This document shows, one piece after another, positions 51,273 through 60,294 of a stretch of DNA of 64,000 nt (its first letter is position 1; every line of letters starts with the position of its first letter). The notes below the pieces were generated by a model, which saw nothing but the letters and a program-made list of their open reading frames with translations, did no database searches and was not told the DNA's origin. Origin of the DNA: Palsa-1439 sp050015495 (lineage in GTDB: Bacteria > Verrucomicrobiota > Verrucomicrobiia > Palsa-1439); the NCBI GenBank assembly GCA_050015495.1, contig JBEKBH010000011.1, positions 57,382 through 121,381 on the forward strand, read 5' to 3'. The translations under genes and the position numbers were made by a program.

Positions 51273-52823
51273 TTACTTCGCGGAGAACAGACCCTTGAAT
51301 TCGTCGGCAGCCTTCTTGAGGCCGGCCACGATTTCCTCGGTCAGCTCCTTGCGGTCGCGCAGTCCGGTCACCACGGTCGCGTATTTGCTCTTGAGGAATT
51401 GCAGGAACTCGACCTCGTACTTGCGGATGGCCGAGACCGGGATTCCATCGAGATACCCGTTGGTCGCGGCCCAAATCACGGCCACCTGATCTTCCGCGGT
51501 CATTGGCTGATATTGGGGCTGCTTGAGCAACTCGACCATGCGTTGGCCGCGGTCGAGTTGGGCCTTGGTGGCCTTGTCGAGGTCGCTGGAAAGCTGGGCG
51601 AACGCCGCGAGTTCGCGATACTGGGCGAGGCTCAGGCGCAACGTGCCGGCGATTTTCTTCATCGCCTTGGTCTGGGCGTTGCCGCCGACGCGGCTGACCG
51701 AGAGACCGACCGACACGGCGGGACGAATACCCGCGTAGAACAGGTCGGATTCGAGGTAAATCTGCCCGTCGGTGATCGAGATGACGTTCGTCGGGATGTA
51801 GGCCGAGTAATCGCCTTCCTGCGTCTCGATGATCGGCAACGCGGTCAGCGACCCGCCGCCCTTTGGGTAGACCGGATTGTACTTCGGCGCGTCGATATTG
51901 AGTTTGGCGGCGCGTTCGAGCAACCGGCTGTGCAAATTGAAGATGTCGCCGGGGAACGCTTCGCGGCCCGGGGGCCGGCGCAACAGCAACGACACCTGCC
52001 GGTACGCCACCGCGTGCTTGGAAAGATCGTCGTAAATGATCAGGGCGTGGCGGCCAAGGTCACGGAAATACTCGCCCATGGCGCAGCCGCTGTACGGAGC
52101 CACGAACTGCATCGGGGCCGGGTTGTCCGCGGTCGCGCTGACGACGATGGTGTAATCCATCGCGCCGTACTTCTCGAGGGTCTCGACCACGCTGACCACG
52201 GTGGATTTCTTCTGGCCGATGGCGACGTAGATGCAAACGACATCGCCGCCTTTTTGATTGATGATCGTATCGACGCAGATGGCGGTCTTGCCCGTTTGAC
52301 GGTCACCGATGATCAACTCGCGCTGGCCGCGACCAATCGGGATCATCGAATCGATGGCCTTCAGGCCCGTTTGCAACGGTTGCTTGACGGGTTCGCGCTC
52401 GATCACGCTCGGCGCGCGCGACTCGATCGGGCGAAGATTCTTCGTGTTGATCGGGCCCTTGCCGTCGATGGGTTGGCCGATGGCGTTGACCACGCGGCCG
52501 AGCAACTCGTCGCCCACAGGGACGGACAACGGGCGGCCCGTGCGCTTGACGAGGTCGCCTTCGGAGATCTCGGTGAAATCGCCAAGAATCATCACGCCGA
52601 CCTGCTCCTTTTCCAGGTTGAGCGCCATGCCGAAGATGTTTTTGGGGAACTCCAACATTTCCTCGGCCATGCAGTTGGGCAGGCCCTTGACGCGGGCGAT
52701 CCCGTCGCCGCAGTCGATGACTTCGCCGACCTCCTGGACGCTGACCTCGGATTTGTACTCCGAAACGCTGCGCTTCAGGACATCGGAAATCTGTTTCGAG
52801 TCGAATGTTAGAGTGTCTGGCAT
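51273..52823 (-). CDS. atpA: F1F0 ATP synthase alpha subunit
   Basis: The 516-residue nucleotide-binding but non-catalytic F1 subunit. The P-loop GRGQRELIIGDRQTGKTAI, the segment ALIIYDDLSKHAVAYRQVSL and RRPPGREAFPGDIFNLHSRL are complete; length and order are typical. Confidence 0.97.
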   Translation of the reverse strand: MPDTLTFDSKQISDVLKRSVSEYKSEVSVQEVGEVIDCGDGIARVKGLPNCMAEEMLEFPKNIFGMALNLEKEQVGVMILGDFTEISEGDLVKRTGRPLSVPVGDELLGRVVNAIGQPIDGKGPINTKNLRPIESRAPSVIEREPVKQPLQTGLKAIDSMIPIGRGQRELIIGDRQTGKTAICVDTIINQKGGDVVCIYVAIGQKKSTVVSVVETLEKYGAMDYTIVVSATADNPAPMQFVAPYSGCAMGEYFRDLGRHALIIYDDLSKHAVAYRQVSLLLRRPPGREAFPGDIFNLHSRLLERAAKLNIDAPKYNPVYPKGGGSLTALPIIETQEGDYSAYIPTNVISITDGQIYLESDLFYAGIRPAVSVGLSVSRVGGNAQTKAMKKIAGTLRLSLAQYRELAAFAQLSSDLDKATKAQLDRGQRMVELLKQPQYQPMTAEDQVAVIWAATNGYLDGIPVSAIRKYEVEFLQFLKSKYATVVTGLRDRKELTEEIVAGLKKAADEFKGLFSAK

Positions 52824-52834
52824 GGTCTACCTCG

Positions 52835-53371
52835 TTACTGCGCTAATCGCTCCTTGATCTGATTGAGCTTGCGGCGAAGGCTGCCGTCGATGATTTGCTC
52901 GCCGACCTTGATGATCGCCCCGCCGAGAATCGCCGCATCAACCTTCTGAAACAGTTGCACGCTCTTGCCAGTGATGCGCGACAGCTCTGTCGCGAGCCGA
53001 CCCAGGGTCGCGTCATCGAGCGGGATGGCCGTTGTGACCTCGCCGCTGACTTTTTCGGTCGCGTTGGCGGCCTGGGCGCTGAATTCCTCGACGACATTCA
53101 GCACGCGGCCCGCACGATCCTGGTCGCTGAGGGTAATCAACAGGTTCAGCACCAGCGGGTGGACGCGGCCTTGAAACAGGTCGCTGAGGGCCTTGCGTTT
53201 GCCTTCATGCTGGATGTTGGGATCCTTGAGAAACTCCAGTAGGTCCGGGTTTTTCTTGAGCAGTTCGCGGAGGCGGAACAATTCCTCCTCGACGCGGCTG
53301 ACGACGCCCTCGGGCTGCGCCATGTCGAGGAGGGCGCGGGCGTAACCACTATTGATGGGGTCGTGCGGCAT
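52835..53371 (-). CDS. atpH: F1F0 ATP synthase delta subunit
   Basis: The 178-residue peripheral-stalk cap: the N-terminal helical domain has GYARALLDMAQPEGVVSRVE and the C-terminal domain IIKVGEQIIDGSLRRKLNQI, the usual OSCP/delta ending. It links the b stalk to the top of the alpha-beta hexamer. It lies 17 bases after atpF. Confidence 0.93.
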   Translation of the reverse strand: MPHDPINSGYARALLDMAQPEGVVSRVEEELFRLRELLKKNPDLLEFLKDPNIQHEGKRKALSDLFQGRVHPLVLNLLITLSDQDRAGRVLNVVEEFSAQAANATEKVSGEVTTAIPLDDATLGRLATELSRITGKSVQLFQKVDAAILGGAIIKVGEQIIDGSLRRKLNQIKERLAQ

Positions 53372-53388
53372 GGCGGAAAACTCGTTGA

Positions 53389-54003
53389 TCAGGCGCGTTG
53401 GACTTTGCTGAGGTCTTTGATCAGGTTGTCAACGAGCTGGCGATGGGTGGCTTCGTCGAGTTCCTTTTCGATGACGCGCGAGGCGATCTGGACCGAGAGC
53501 GCGGCCACCGTGTCCTTCATCTCCTGGATGCCCTTTTCCTTTTGCCGCTGGATTTCTTCCTGGGCGCGCTGGACGGCGGCGGACGCCTCGGCATTGGATT
53601 TGTCGACGACCTCCTTGCGGACGCGCTCACCAAGTTGGCGGGCTTCCTCGATGATCTTGCCGGCTTCGTTGCGGGCTTCGGCGAGTTGCTTCTGATAGTC
53701 GTCCATCAGCTTTTTCGCGTCGGCGCGTTGCTTCTCGGCCTCTTCGATGGATTTTCTGATCGACTCGCCGCGGCGATCGAGGGCCTGGGCGATGGGCTTG
53801 AAGGCGAATTTCGCCAATAGCACCAGCAACACCACAAACGTGACCAGTGTCCAGATTTGCAGGCCCCAGTCGGTGGGCGGAATCTGGCTGCCTTCGCCGG
53901 GGGGCGGGGCCGCCGCTTCCTCCGCCCAAGCCACGGCGCCGCTGAGGACGATGAAACTCAGCGTGGCGAGGAGCGTGTGGACGGTGCGATGAAATGTTTT
54001 CAT
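53389..54003 (-). CDS. atpF: F1F0 ATP synthase b subunit with N-terminal signal-like extension
   Basis: A 204-residue b chain, longer than the usual 160 or so because of an N-terminal hydrophobic segment (TLLATLSFIVLSGAVAWAEE, residues 11-30) and an Ala/Pro linker. The true anchor (IWTLVTFVVLLVLLAKFAFK, about 50-69) and a long charged coiled coil (RRGESIRKSIEEAEKQRADA) follow. The first segment looks like a cleavable signal peptide, as seen in some Planctomycetes and Verrucomicrobia b subunits. Confidence 0.92.
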   Translation of the reverse strand: MKTFHRTVHTLLATLSFIVLSGAVAWAEEAAAPPPGEGSQIPPTDWGLQIWTLVTFVVLLVLLAKFAFKPIAQALDRRGESIRKSIEEAEKQRADAKKLMDDYQKQLAEARNEAGKIIEEARQLGERVRKEVVDKSNAEASAAVQRAQEEIQRQKEKGIQEMKDTVAALSVQIASRVIEKELDEATHRQLVDNLIKDLSKVQRA

Positions 54004-54010
54004 GGGACCG

Positions 54011-54277
54011 TCACTTCGCGGCGAGCAAGATGAAGGTGATGAGCAGGGCGTAGAGCGCCTGCGCTTCGACGAGGGCGAACCCCGTAAACATCAGGCGTTG
54101 CACGAGGGGCAACGCTTCGGGCTGGCGCGCAGCCGACTCGATGCTCTTGCCGAAAATCACCCCGATGCCGACGCCGGAGCCGAGTGTGCCCAGGCCCACC
54201 GCCAGACCAGCGCCGAGTTTGGCCAGCGCCGCCGTGCTGATCACTTGCGCTGCTTGCGTTACTGTATTTGTGTCCAT
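54011..54277 (-). CDS. atpE: F1F0 ATP synthase c subunit
   Basis: An 88-residue rotor-ring subunit with two helices joined by KSIESAARQPEALP. The ion-binding carboxylate is Glu in TGFALVEAQALYALLITF. The residues next to it (A, Q) and GVGIGVIFG in helix 1 lack the Q..E-S/T set of sodium-type rings, so proton coupling is likely. It sits between atpB and atpF. Confidence 0.95.
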   Translation of the reverse strand: MDTNTVTQAAQVISTAALAKLGAGLAVGLGTLGSGVGIGVIFGKSIESAARQPEALPLVQRLMFTGFALVEAQALYALLITFILLAAK

Positions 54278-54311
54278 TCCGTTCTCTCCGAGAGTTTGCT
54301 GTGATTGCTTG

Positions 54312-55079
54312 CTAGTGCGACTCTTCCAGTGCTTCGCCCAGGTACAACGCCGTCAACAGGGCGAAAATGAAGGCCTGAATGAAGGCCACGAAAATTTCAA
54401 ATGCGTCCATCGCGATCACCACCACCAGGGGCGCCGGCGATATCATTTTCCAAAGAATGCCCTGCCTCAGCATCCATGTGGCGCCGACCAGTTCACCGGT
54501 CAAGAGCACGAGGATGATCTGGTGGCCGGCGGTCATATTGGCGAACAAACGAATCGCCAACGAAAATGGGCGGGCAAAAATGCTGATCAACTCGATGAAC
54601 GGCATCAACGTAAACCGCAGCCAGCCCGGCGCGGTCTTGGGGAACAGCAGGCTGACGTAGTACTTCAGCCCGTGCTCTTTCACGGCCACGACCTGGACGA
54701 CGACAAACACAATAATCGCCAATGTCGCCGTCACATTGAGGTTGCTCGTTCCTGCGTGGAAATAGCCGGGGATGGGCATCAAGCCGAGCAGGTTGTTGAA
54801 CAAAATGTAGAAAAAGACGGTGGCGACGAACGGGAACCACTTGGCACCATGATGTCCCATGAACGCATCGGAAATGTTTTCGCGGACGAATTCCAGCAAC
54901 GATTCCACCAGATTGGGCAGCCGTCCCGTGCCCGTCGCGTTCATGGCGCAAGCGGCGCCCGCCAGGAACAAAAAGGTCAGGAGGGACGCCAGACAGAGAA
55001 TCACGACGAAGTTCGTGACGCTCAAATTGAGGCCGAACAACTGAAGGGGTATATGTACGATAACATGGGGTTCGCCCAT
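54312..55079 (-). CDS. atpB: F1F0 ATP synthase a subunit
   Basis: A 255-residue stator membrane protein. The essential Arg lies in RPFSLAIRLFANMTAGH, and the second half-channel helix is followed by FVAFIQAFIFALLTALYLGE. It conducts protons to the c ring. It lies 34 bases before atpE and about 10 after the AtpI-like gene. Confidence 0.95.
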   Translation of the reverse strand: MGEPHVIVHIPLQLFGLNLSVTNFVVILCLASLLTFLFLAGAACAMNATGTGRLPNLVESLLEFVRENISDAFMGHHGAKWFPFVATVFFYILFNNLLGLMPIPGYFHAGTSNLNVTATLAIIVFVVVQVVAVKEHGLKYYVSLLFPKTAPGWLRFTLMPFIELISIFARPFSLAIRLFANMTAGHQIILVLLTGELVGATWMLRQGILWKMISPAPLVVVIAMDAFEIFVAFIQAFIFALLTALYLGEALEESH

Positions 55080-55088
55080 CGCTTCCTC

Positions 55089-55382
55089 TCACCTCTTGGG
55101 AAAAATCAACTGCTTCAACTGCACCAAGAGCGGCGCAGTATAGGTAACGGCCAAAGCGCCCGTCAACCAGTATTTGTCCGCTCCCGCCAGCTCGAACGCC
55201 AGCCACCAGGCCACCACCACAAACGTGAGCCGGCCCACCGCGCCGGGGATCAACACGGACACGCCTTTCGGCTGCGCGACCCCGCCTTTCCGGCGCAATT
55301 CGTGAATCTGGAGCGCAGCGTTCACGGCGCCAATCAAGACGCCGAAGACGATTCCCAGGATCGCCGGGCGGTCAAGATTCAT
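55089..55382 (-). CDS. atpI: AtpI-like small membrane protein
   Basis: A 97-residue protein with three or four helices (LGIVFGVLIGAVNAALQI, LTFVVVAWWLAFELAG, LTGALAVTYTAPLLVQL). Proteins of this kind, encoded at the front of atp operons, assist assembly of the c ring. The start overlaps the preceding atpZ-like stop by 4 bases. Confidence 0.75.
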   Translation of the reverse strand: MNLDRPAILGIVFGVLIGAVNAALQIHELRRKGGVAQPKGVSVLIPGAVGRLTFVVVAWWLAFELAGADKYWLTGALAVTYTAPLLVQLKQLIFPKR

Positions 55383-55597
55383 CTCGGCTTTGCTCCATTG
55401 TCACGAAATGCGCGATACACCACCACAAAGCCCGCCGCGGCGCCCAACAAGAAAAACACGATCAAGAACAAAGGTTCTTTGCCGGTTTTTTTGTCGAGCC
55501 AGTACCCGACGGCGGCGATGACGACGGTGGTCACAACCATCTGTACGCCCAACGCCATGTACCGCCCCATGCCTTGAAAGTCTTTGCCGAAGTTCAT
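55379..55597 (-). CDS. atpZ: AtpZ-like small membrane protein
   Basis: A 72-residue protein with two helices: MGRYMALGVQMVVTTVVIAA and PLFLIVFFLLGAAAGFVVVY, separated by the family segment GYWLDKKTG. AtpZ/AtpI pairs at the head of atp operons are common; AtpZ has been linked to Mg/Ca uptake and c-ring assembly. It is the first gene of the ATP synthase operon. Confidence 0.8.
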   Translation of the reverse strand: MNFGKDFQGMGRYMALGVQMVVTTVVIAAVGYWLDKKTGKEPLFLIVFFLLGAAAGFVVVYRAFRDNGAKPR

Positions 55598-55648
55598 CAG
55601 GATTCAGTCGCCACAATGCCAGCCCGGGCGGCAAAAAAGCATGTGAAA

Positions 55649-55674
55649 AGTATCACAAACTCGAATCGAGACAA
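55649..55674 (-). promoter_or_regulatory. Possible promoter of the ATP synthase operon
   Basis: On the minus strand TTGTCT (plus 55669-55674) and GATACT (55649-55654), the latter with an extended TGT in front, resemble a housekeeping promoter, although the 14-base gap is short of the ideal 17. A CTCGATTCGAG near-palindrome lies within. About 50 bases separate it from the atpZ start. Confidence 0.35.
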
Positions 55675-55728
55675 GCAGTTTTTTCGGGGTTTGCCGTCCG
55701 CGCCGTGTCATGTTATCAAGGGCCGGAA

Positions 55729-56595
55729 ATGCGCCGCGCCGTCATCGATATCGGGACGAATACCGTCAAACTGCTTGTTGCGGATGTATCTGATCGCCAA
55801 TGTGTTCCGGCGGTCGCAAAAGATCGCACCACCCGACTGGGCGAGGGAGTCGAGGAGAGCAGGAGGCTTCTACCGGTGGCGATGGATCGGACGGTGCGGG
55901 CCATCCAGGATTTTCTTGCCGAGGCAAGGGCACTGGGCGCGACGGATTGCGTGGCGGTGGCGACCAGCGCGGCGCGCGACGCCGCGAACCGCGATGAGTT
56001 TCTCGGGCAGGTGCGTCACGCGTGCGGGCTGGACGTGGAGTTGATCTCCGGTGAGCGCGAGGCCGAGCTAATTTTTCGCGGTGTGTCCAGCGATCCGGAG
56101 TGGTCAGGCGCGCCGATTCTCGTCGTGGACGTCGGCGGTGGGAGCGCCGAGTTCATTCAGGGTCGTGACGGGAAGATGGAGGTCTTCCAAAGTTTGCCGC
56201 TGGGGGCATTGCGGCTCACGGAAAAGTTCGGTGAAGGAAGGTGTGCGAAGCTGTGCGAGTATTTGCGAGCCATGTTGACACCAGCGTTGGCGGGCTACCA
56301 TGCGGGCGGGTACCGGATGATTGCCACGGGGGGAACAATGGTCACGCTGGCCCGGGTCGAATGCGGCACAGTCGATCACGCGACGATATCGCGGGAGAAG
56401 TTGAAGGCGTTGGTGCGGAGGTTGGAAGTCATGCCGTTGGCCGAACGCAAGAAAGTGCCGGGGCTGCCTCCCGAGCGCGCGGACATTATCGTCGCGGGCG
56501 GCGCGGTATTGCTCGTGGCGATGGAAATCCTGGGAGCAAGCGAACTGGCCGTCAGCGTCCGCAATCTGCGGTACGGCGTCGTTGTCTCGGACTGA
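55729..56595 (+). CDS. Ppx/GppA phosphatase family protein
   Basis: A 288-residue, single-domain Ppx/GppA protein of the actin-like ATPase fold: MRRAVIDIGTNTVKLLVADV, TSAARDAANRDEFL, LISGEREAELIFRGVSSD and VVDVGGGSAEFIQGRDGKM. Family members cleave polyphosphate or (p)ppGpp; the lack of C-terminal extra domains makes it the short type. The ATG at 55729 follows AAGGGCCGG. It is divergent from the ATP synthase operon and may be cotranscribed with the Mla genes. Confidence 0.88.
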   Translation: MRRAVIDIGTNTVKLLVADVSDRQCVPAVAKDRTTRLGEGVEESRRLLPVAMDRTVRAIQDFLAEARALGATDCVAVATSAARDAANRDEFLGQVRHACGLDVELISGEREAELIFRGVSSDPEWSGAPILVVDVGGGSAEFIQGRDGKMEVFQSLPLGALRLTEKFGEGRCAKLCEYLRAMLTPALAGYHAGGYRMIATGGTMVTLARVECGTVDHATISREKLKALVRRLEVMPLAERKKVPGLPPERADIIVAGGAVLLVAMEILGASELAVSVRNLRYGVVVSD

Positions 56596-56663
56596 GCAAC
56601 GCAACATCTACTTGTCATTCGTTGGTTCACGGAACAAATTAACCCGTAGCCTCGGCTTTACTG

Positions 56664-57497
56664 ATGAAAACGACATCGAACCTGACCGGGGAGGATGCGG
56701 GAACCGTCCTGCGGGTGGAACGGCTCGGCGCGCAGATCTTCGACACGATCCAGCTGCTCAAAGAGCTGGTTGCGTTTGGGGTGATCACGCTCGGCGTGAC
56801 GATTACCAAGTTCAACGTCTCGAAGCGGGTGGTCCATCCGCTGATCTTCAGCCAGATTTGGAACGCGGGCGTGCGGCTGCTGCCGATGATCGGGTTTATC
56901 GGCGCGATATTTGGGTTGTTGATTGTCGGACAGACGGTGGGGTTGCTTACCAAGCTCGGCGCCGAGGGATACATCGGCATGGTGATGGTGACGGTGATCG
57001 TGCGAGAACTCGGCCCGCTGCTGACGGCGTTGATCGTGCTGGCGCGCGCGGGGACGTCCAATGTTGTCGAACTCGGGACCATCCGCGCGCTGGGCGAGGT
57101 CGAGGCGCTGGAATCGCTGGGGATCGACCCCGTGCATTACCTGGTCATGCCGCGCGTGATCGCGCTGTCGCTGTCCGTGTTCTGTCTCGCGACGTACTTG
57201 GTATTCATCGCCATCGGCAGCGGTTACATCTTCGCGTTCATACAGGACGTGCCGCTGACGTTTGGCAACTACCTGGGCCAACTCAACAACGCGCTGCGCT
57301 GGGAAGATTTTGCATTGTTCGCGCTGAAGACGACGTTGTTTGGGGCGATCATTGCGGTGGTGAGTTGCTACCACGGGCTGGCCCGGCCGTTGCGCGTCGA
57401 GGAGGTCTCGCGGGTGACGGCGCGGGCGGTCGTCGAAAGCGTGACCGCCTTCGTGCTGTTGGACGCCGTGTTCTTGCTGGGATATTTGTTTGGATAG
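56664..57497 (+). CDS. MlaE-type lipid ABC transporter permease
   Basis: A 277-residue permease of the MlaE family, which moves phospholipid between membranes. After an amphipathic start it has five or six helices, with the family-specific stretches IGFIGAIFGLLIVGQTVGLL, VIVRELGPLLTALIVLARAG and GTIRALGEVEALESLGIDPV, the ELGP and EALE motifs being characteristic. It is the first gene of a three-gene Mla block with the ATPase and MCE protein. Confidence 0.92.
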   Translation: MKTTSNLTGEDAGTVLRVERLGAQIFDTIQLLKELVAFGVITLGVTITKFNVSKRVVHPLIFSQIWNAGVRLLPMIGFIGAIFGLLIVGQTVGLLTKLGAEGYIGMVMVTVIVRELGPLLTALIVLARAGTSNVVELGTIRALGEVEALESLGIDPVHYLVMPRVIALSLSVFCLATYLVFIAIGSGYIFAFIQDVPLTFGNYLGQLNNALRWEDFALFALKTTLFGAIIAVVSCYHGLARPLRVEEVSRVTARAVVESVTAFVLLDAVFLLGYLFG

Positions 57498-57512
57498 GAT
57501 GAATCGTGTTGG

Positions 57513-58310
57513 ATGATGACCGACGCCACCGCAAAGACGAAGTCAGACAGCATTGCGATTGAACTCGCGGGCGTGCAGGTGACGCATCACGCAGACCCGT
57601 CCGATGCGGTAGTGATGCGCGACGTGAACTGGCGGATTGGCGCCGGCGAATTCTGGGTGGTGGGCGGGCGGCCTTCGAGCGGGAAAACGTCGCTGTTGCT
57701 GACGGCGGCGGGGCTGAATCGGCCGGCGGGCGGGACGTTGCGGATTTTCGGCCAGGATTTCAGCAGCGCGAAGGAAAGAGACCGGGAGGCATGGTGCCGC
57801 CGGATCGGATTCGTTTTCGAGCAGAGCGGTCGGTTGTTCAGTCACCTGACGGTTGCGCGCAACATCGCGCTGCCCCTGCAATATCGACAGGACAGCGAGG
57901 AACGCGAGATCGTGGCGCGTGTCGAGGAATTATTGACGCAGACACAGCTGCGAGACTACGCGTCGTATATGCCGGGTCAGTTGGGCCTGGGCGCGCAACA
58001 ACGCGTGGGCCTGGCGCGCGCGCTGGCGTCGCCCATCGAGGTGTTGTTCCTGGACAACCCGCTGTCGACGCTGTCGTTGCACGAGGGGCGGTGGTGGCTG
58101 GATTTTTTGCGGCAGTTGCACAAGAATCGGCTTGTGGACGGCAAACCGCTGACGATCGTGGCGAGTGCGGATGATTTTCGCGGTTGGATCGGCTTGGCAA
58201 ACCAGTTCGCCGTCGTTGAAGGCGGACAGTTCCGGGTGATTGGCGGGCGCGAACAGGTCGAGGGGGCCGCGGAGCCCGCGGTGCGAGAACTTCTGACAAG
58301 CGAGATTTGA
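57513..58310 (+). CDS. MlaF-type ABC ATPase with degenerate catalytic motifs
   Basis: A 265-residue ABC ATPase in the MlaF position. Walker A is complete (GRPSSGKT, 52-59) and the Q-loop Gln104 is present (VFEQSG). However, the signature reads LGLGAQQR (157-164) instead of LSGGQxQR. Walker B ends LFLDN (178-182), so the catalytic Glu is Asn182. The H-loop is IVASADD (215-221), with no His. Together these would be expected to abolish or strongly cripple hydrolysis. ATP binding may remain, so it could be a regulator or work as a dimer with another ATPase. Frame and codon use look intact. Confidence 0.85.
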   Translation: MMTDATAKTKSDSIAIELAGVQVTHHADPSDAVVMRDVNWRIGAGEFWVVGGRPSSGKTSLLLTAAGLNRPAGGTLRIFGQDFSSAKERDREAWCRRIGFVFEQSGRLFSHLTVARNIALPLQYRQDSEEREIVARVEELLTQTQLRDYASYMPGQLGLGAQQRVGLARALASPIEVLFLDNPLSTLSLHEGRWWLDFLRQLHKNRLVDGKPLTIVASADDFRGWIGLANQFAVVEGGQFRVIGGREQVEGAAEPAVRELLTSEI

Positions 58311-58311
58311 T

Positions 58312-59313
58312 ATGGCAATACAAGATCTGACACCCCAATTGCGGACGCGCCTGCAGCGCGTGGAAAAAGTCGTCGGCTTATTCGTGCTGGTCGCGGTGCT
58401 CGCGCTGGTGGCGGGATTTGCCTACTACGTCTACCACATGGCGGAACAGAAGGGATGGTTCATCCAAAAGTGTCCGTACTTCACATTTGTCGATGGCGGC
58501 GAGGGATTGAAGGTCGGCGATCCGGTCATGTTGATGGGGTTTGAGGTGGGCAACATCACGGTGATCACGGCGCAACCGCCGGGCGCGGAGCACCGGGTGT
58601 TTGTCGGGCTCGAAGTGCGCAGTCCGTATTACGGTTATATCTGGACCGACTCGAGGATCCGCGTGGCGGCGGCGGGCCTGCTCGGCAATCGCGTGTTGGA
58701 GATCAGCCCCGGGGTGACGGGAGGGGCGACCGTGCGCGAAGAACAAGGAAAGATAAGCGAGCTATGGATTCACGACCACTGGGTGCCGCTGGCCAGGGTG
58801 CGCAAGGGTGTTCACCTCGAACCGGATGAAGAGCCGTCGTTGACCGACCAGGCTCAGGCGCTGGTCGGCACGATCAAGGGGGCGCTACCCAACATCCTCA
58901 GCCTGACCAATCAGTTGTACACGGTGCTGACCAACACGGCGCAACTGACGGCCAATGCGAACCAGATCGCCACCAACATGGTTGTCGTCACCGCCAATCT
59001 TCGCGATCCGAACGGTTCACTGGGCGAATGGCTGGTTCCCTCCGAGACGCAGACGAACTTGAACGCCAATCTCATCAGCTTGAACAACGCGATCCTGAAC
59101 CTCGCGTCGATCACCAGCAATCTCAACACGCAGGTTCAATCCAACGACACGATGCTCACGCGCATATCGAGTTTGGTGGTGGACACCGACAATCTGGTGC
59201 AGGGATTGAAGAAGCACTGGCTCCTGCGTGGCGTGTTTCAGAAGATGAACAGCCAGACCAATGCGGCGCCGGGGAACGCGAAAGCAGTGGGATCGTCAGA
59301 GCAGGGGAAGTGA
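58312..59313 (+). CDS. MlaD-type MCE-domain substrate-binding protein
   Basis: A 333-residue membrane-anchored protein. One helix (residues about 20-42, VGLFVLVAVLALVAGFAYYV) is followed by a single MCE domain (FTFVDGGEGLKVGDPVMLMG to LLGNRVLEISPGVTGG) and a long helical tail rich in Asn/Thr (LTNTAQLTANANQIATNMVV). MCE rings shuttle lipids across the periplasm. It begins one base after the ATPase stop and completes the Mla EFD set; no MlaA, B or C gene is nearby. Confidence 0.92.
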   Translation: MAIQDLTPQLRTRLQRVEKVVGLFVLVAVLALVAGFAYYVYHMAEQKGWFIQKCPYFTFVDGGEGLKVGDPVMLMGFEVGNITVITAQPPGAEHRVFVGLEVRSPYYGYIWTDSRIRVAAAGLLGNRVLEISPGVTGGATVREEQGKISELWIHDHWVPLARVRKGVHLEPDEEPSLTDQAQALVGTIKGALPNILSLTNQLYTVLTNTAQLTANANQIATNMVVVTANLRDPNGSLGEWLVPSETQTNLNANLISLNNAILNLASITSNLNTQVQSNDTMLTRISSLVVDTDNLVQGLKKHWLLRGVFQKMNSQTNAAPGNAKAVGSSEQGK

Positions 59314-59425
59314 CGGGGGTTTGTTGCTGCAGGTCGGTTGGGCCACGTCAGCCGGCCGATCCAAAGCTGAGCCACGGCCATGGGCGGCTGGCTCCTGCGT
59401 GGTGTTAGGCGCATGGGGAAGATGC

Positions 59426-60127
59426 TCACTCTTTGGCTTCCTCCGGGTCTGCCAAAACAAGTGAATCCAAAATGGACTCGTAAATGTGCCGCTGTGCCGG
59501 CATGGCTTCCTGTGTATCGTTCGCTGTGATGAGAACCAAAACCTTCCTGTAACAAGCGCCAACGACCAACCAAGATCGTAAGCTTGTGTCAACCGATTGA
59601 AGAAACTCAGCCTGCAAACCATCCCAGTTGTTCTGGGTTATTGCGCGCAATGGGGAAACAACCTTGTAATTCCTGAAGACGCGATCGATCAACCCGCGCA
59701 ATGCGAGTGGTGAAACACGGTCTCCATGAAAAGCGGAAATCGTCACCTCGCCGCCCCCCTCCGGCGGAAGGATGTTTACGATGTTCTCCTGGCGCGAAAC
59801 TTTCCAGTCTGCCGGGTGCTCAACCGTATAAAATCCAGCGGGGCTTGTATATGTAGTCATGCCGTCTCTCACGACCTGAGGCACACCGAATGCGCTGTTA
59901 AGTTCGTCAAAACTTCCGAATGTTTGCGCGCCTTGTTCGATGAGAAACTGCCTGCAAGCCTGTGCCAGCGCGGGGTCTTCAATGTCCAGCAACACGATTT
60001 CAGGAGATGTGCGTATAATTCTCGGCGGCTCAATATCCGCGACGAGGACGTAGTCACGCCATGAACCACCGTCCATAGCGAAAACTTCGCTCGCTCGTGC
60101 GGCTAAATCCTGGCCGTCTAATGGCAT
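59426..60127 (-). CDS. Uncharacterised protein with a PsbP/DUF1795-like segment
   Basis: A 233-residue soluble protein. Residues 1-85 (MPLDGQDLAARASEVFAMDG ...) are unassigned. The second part, GMTTYTSPAGFYTVEHPADW, followed by VNILPPEGGGEVTISAFHG and a helix-strand set, resembles PsbP/DUF1795-type domains that begin with F-Y-T-V-x-x-P-x-x-W. No signal peptide is present. AAGGAAAGG precedes the ATG at 60127; the longer frame beyond it is not protein-like. Its role is unknown. Confidence 0.7.
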   Translation of the reverse strand: MPLDGQDLAARASEVFAMDGGSWRDYVLVADIEPPRIIRTSPEIVLLDIEDPALAQACRQFLIEQGAQTFGSFDELNSAFGVPQVVRDGMTTYTSPAGFYTVEHPADWKVSRQENIVNILPPEGGGEVTISAFHGDRVSPLALRGLIDRVFRNYKVVSPLRAITQNNWDGLQAEFLQSVDTSLRSWLVVGACYRKVLVLITANDTQEAMPAQRHIYESILDSLVLADPEEAKE

Positions 60128-60294
60128 GGCCCGCCTTTCCTTGCGAACACAGTAGCAAGGAACCCGGCACGAACAAGGCGAAAACCGCTTGATGCCGTGC
60201 CGTACGCAACGACAGAGAATTGCGCAGCACGACATGCGACCTCTTTGAGTCTCGACAGGCTCGGAATGACATTTTACGCTGGTCGCCAGTGACC

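Noticed and set aside
50172..52811. An 879-codon plus-strand frame opposite atpD, atpG and atpA
   Set aside because: It is a shadow of three confidently identified ATP synthase genes; composition is biased and no motif is recognisable.
54141..55577. A 478-codon plus-strand frame opposite atpE, atpB, atpI and atpZ
   Set aside because: It is antisense to four ATP synthase genes; the Gln/His/Arg-rich translation is typical of a shadow frame.
56582..57502. A 306-codon frame overlapping the MlaE-type permease in another phase
   Set aside because: It is a same-strand shadow: the permease frame has clear helices and family motifs, whereas this one is Arg/Gly-rich.
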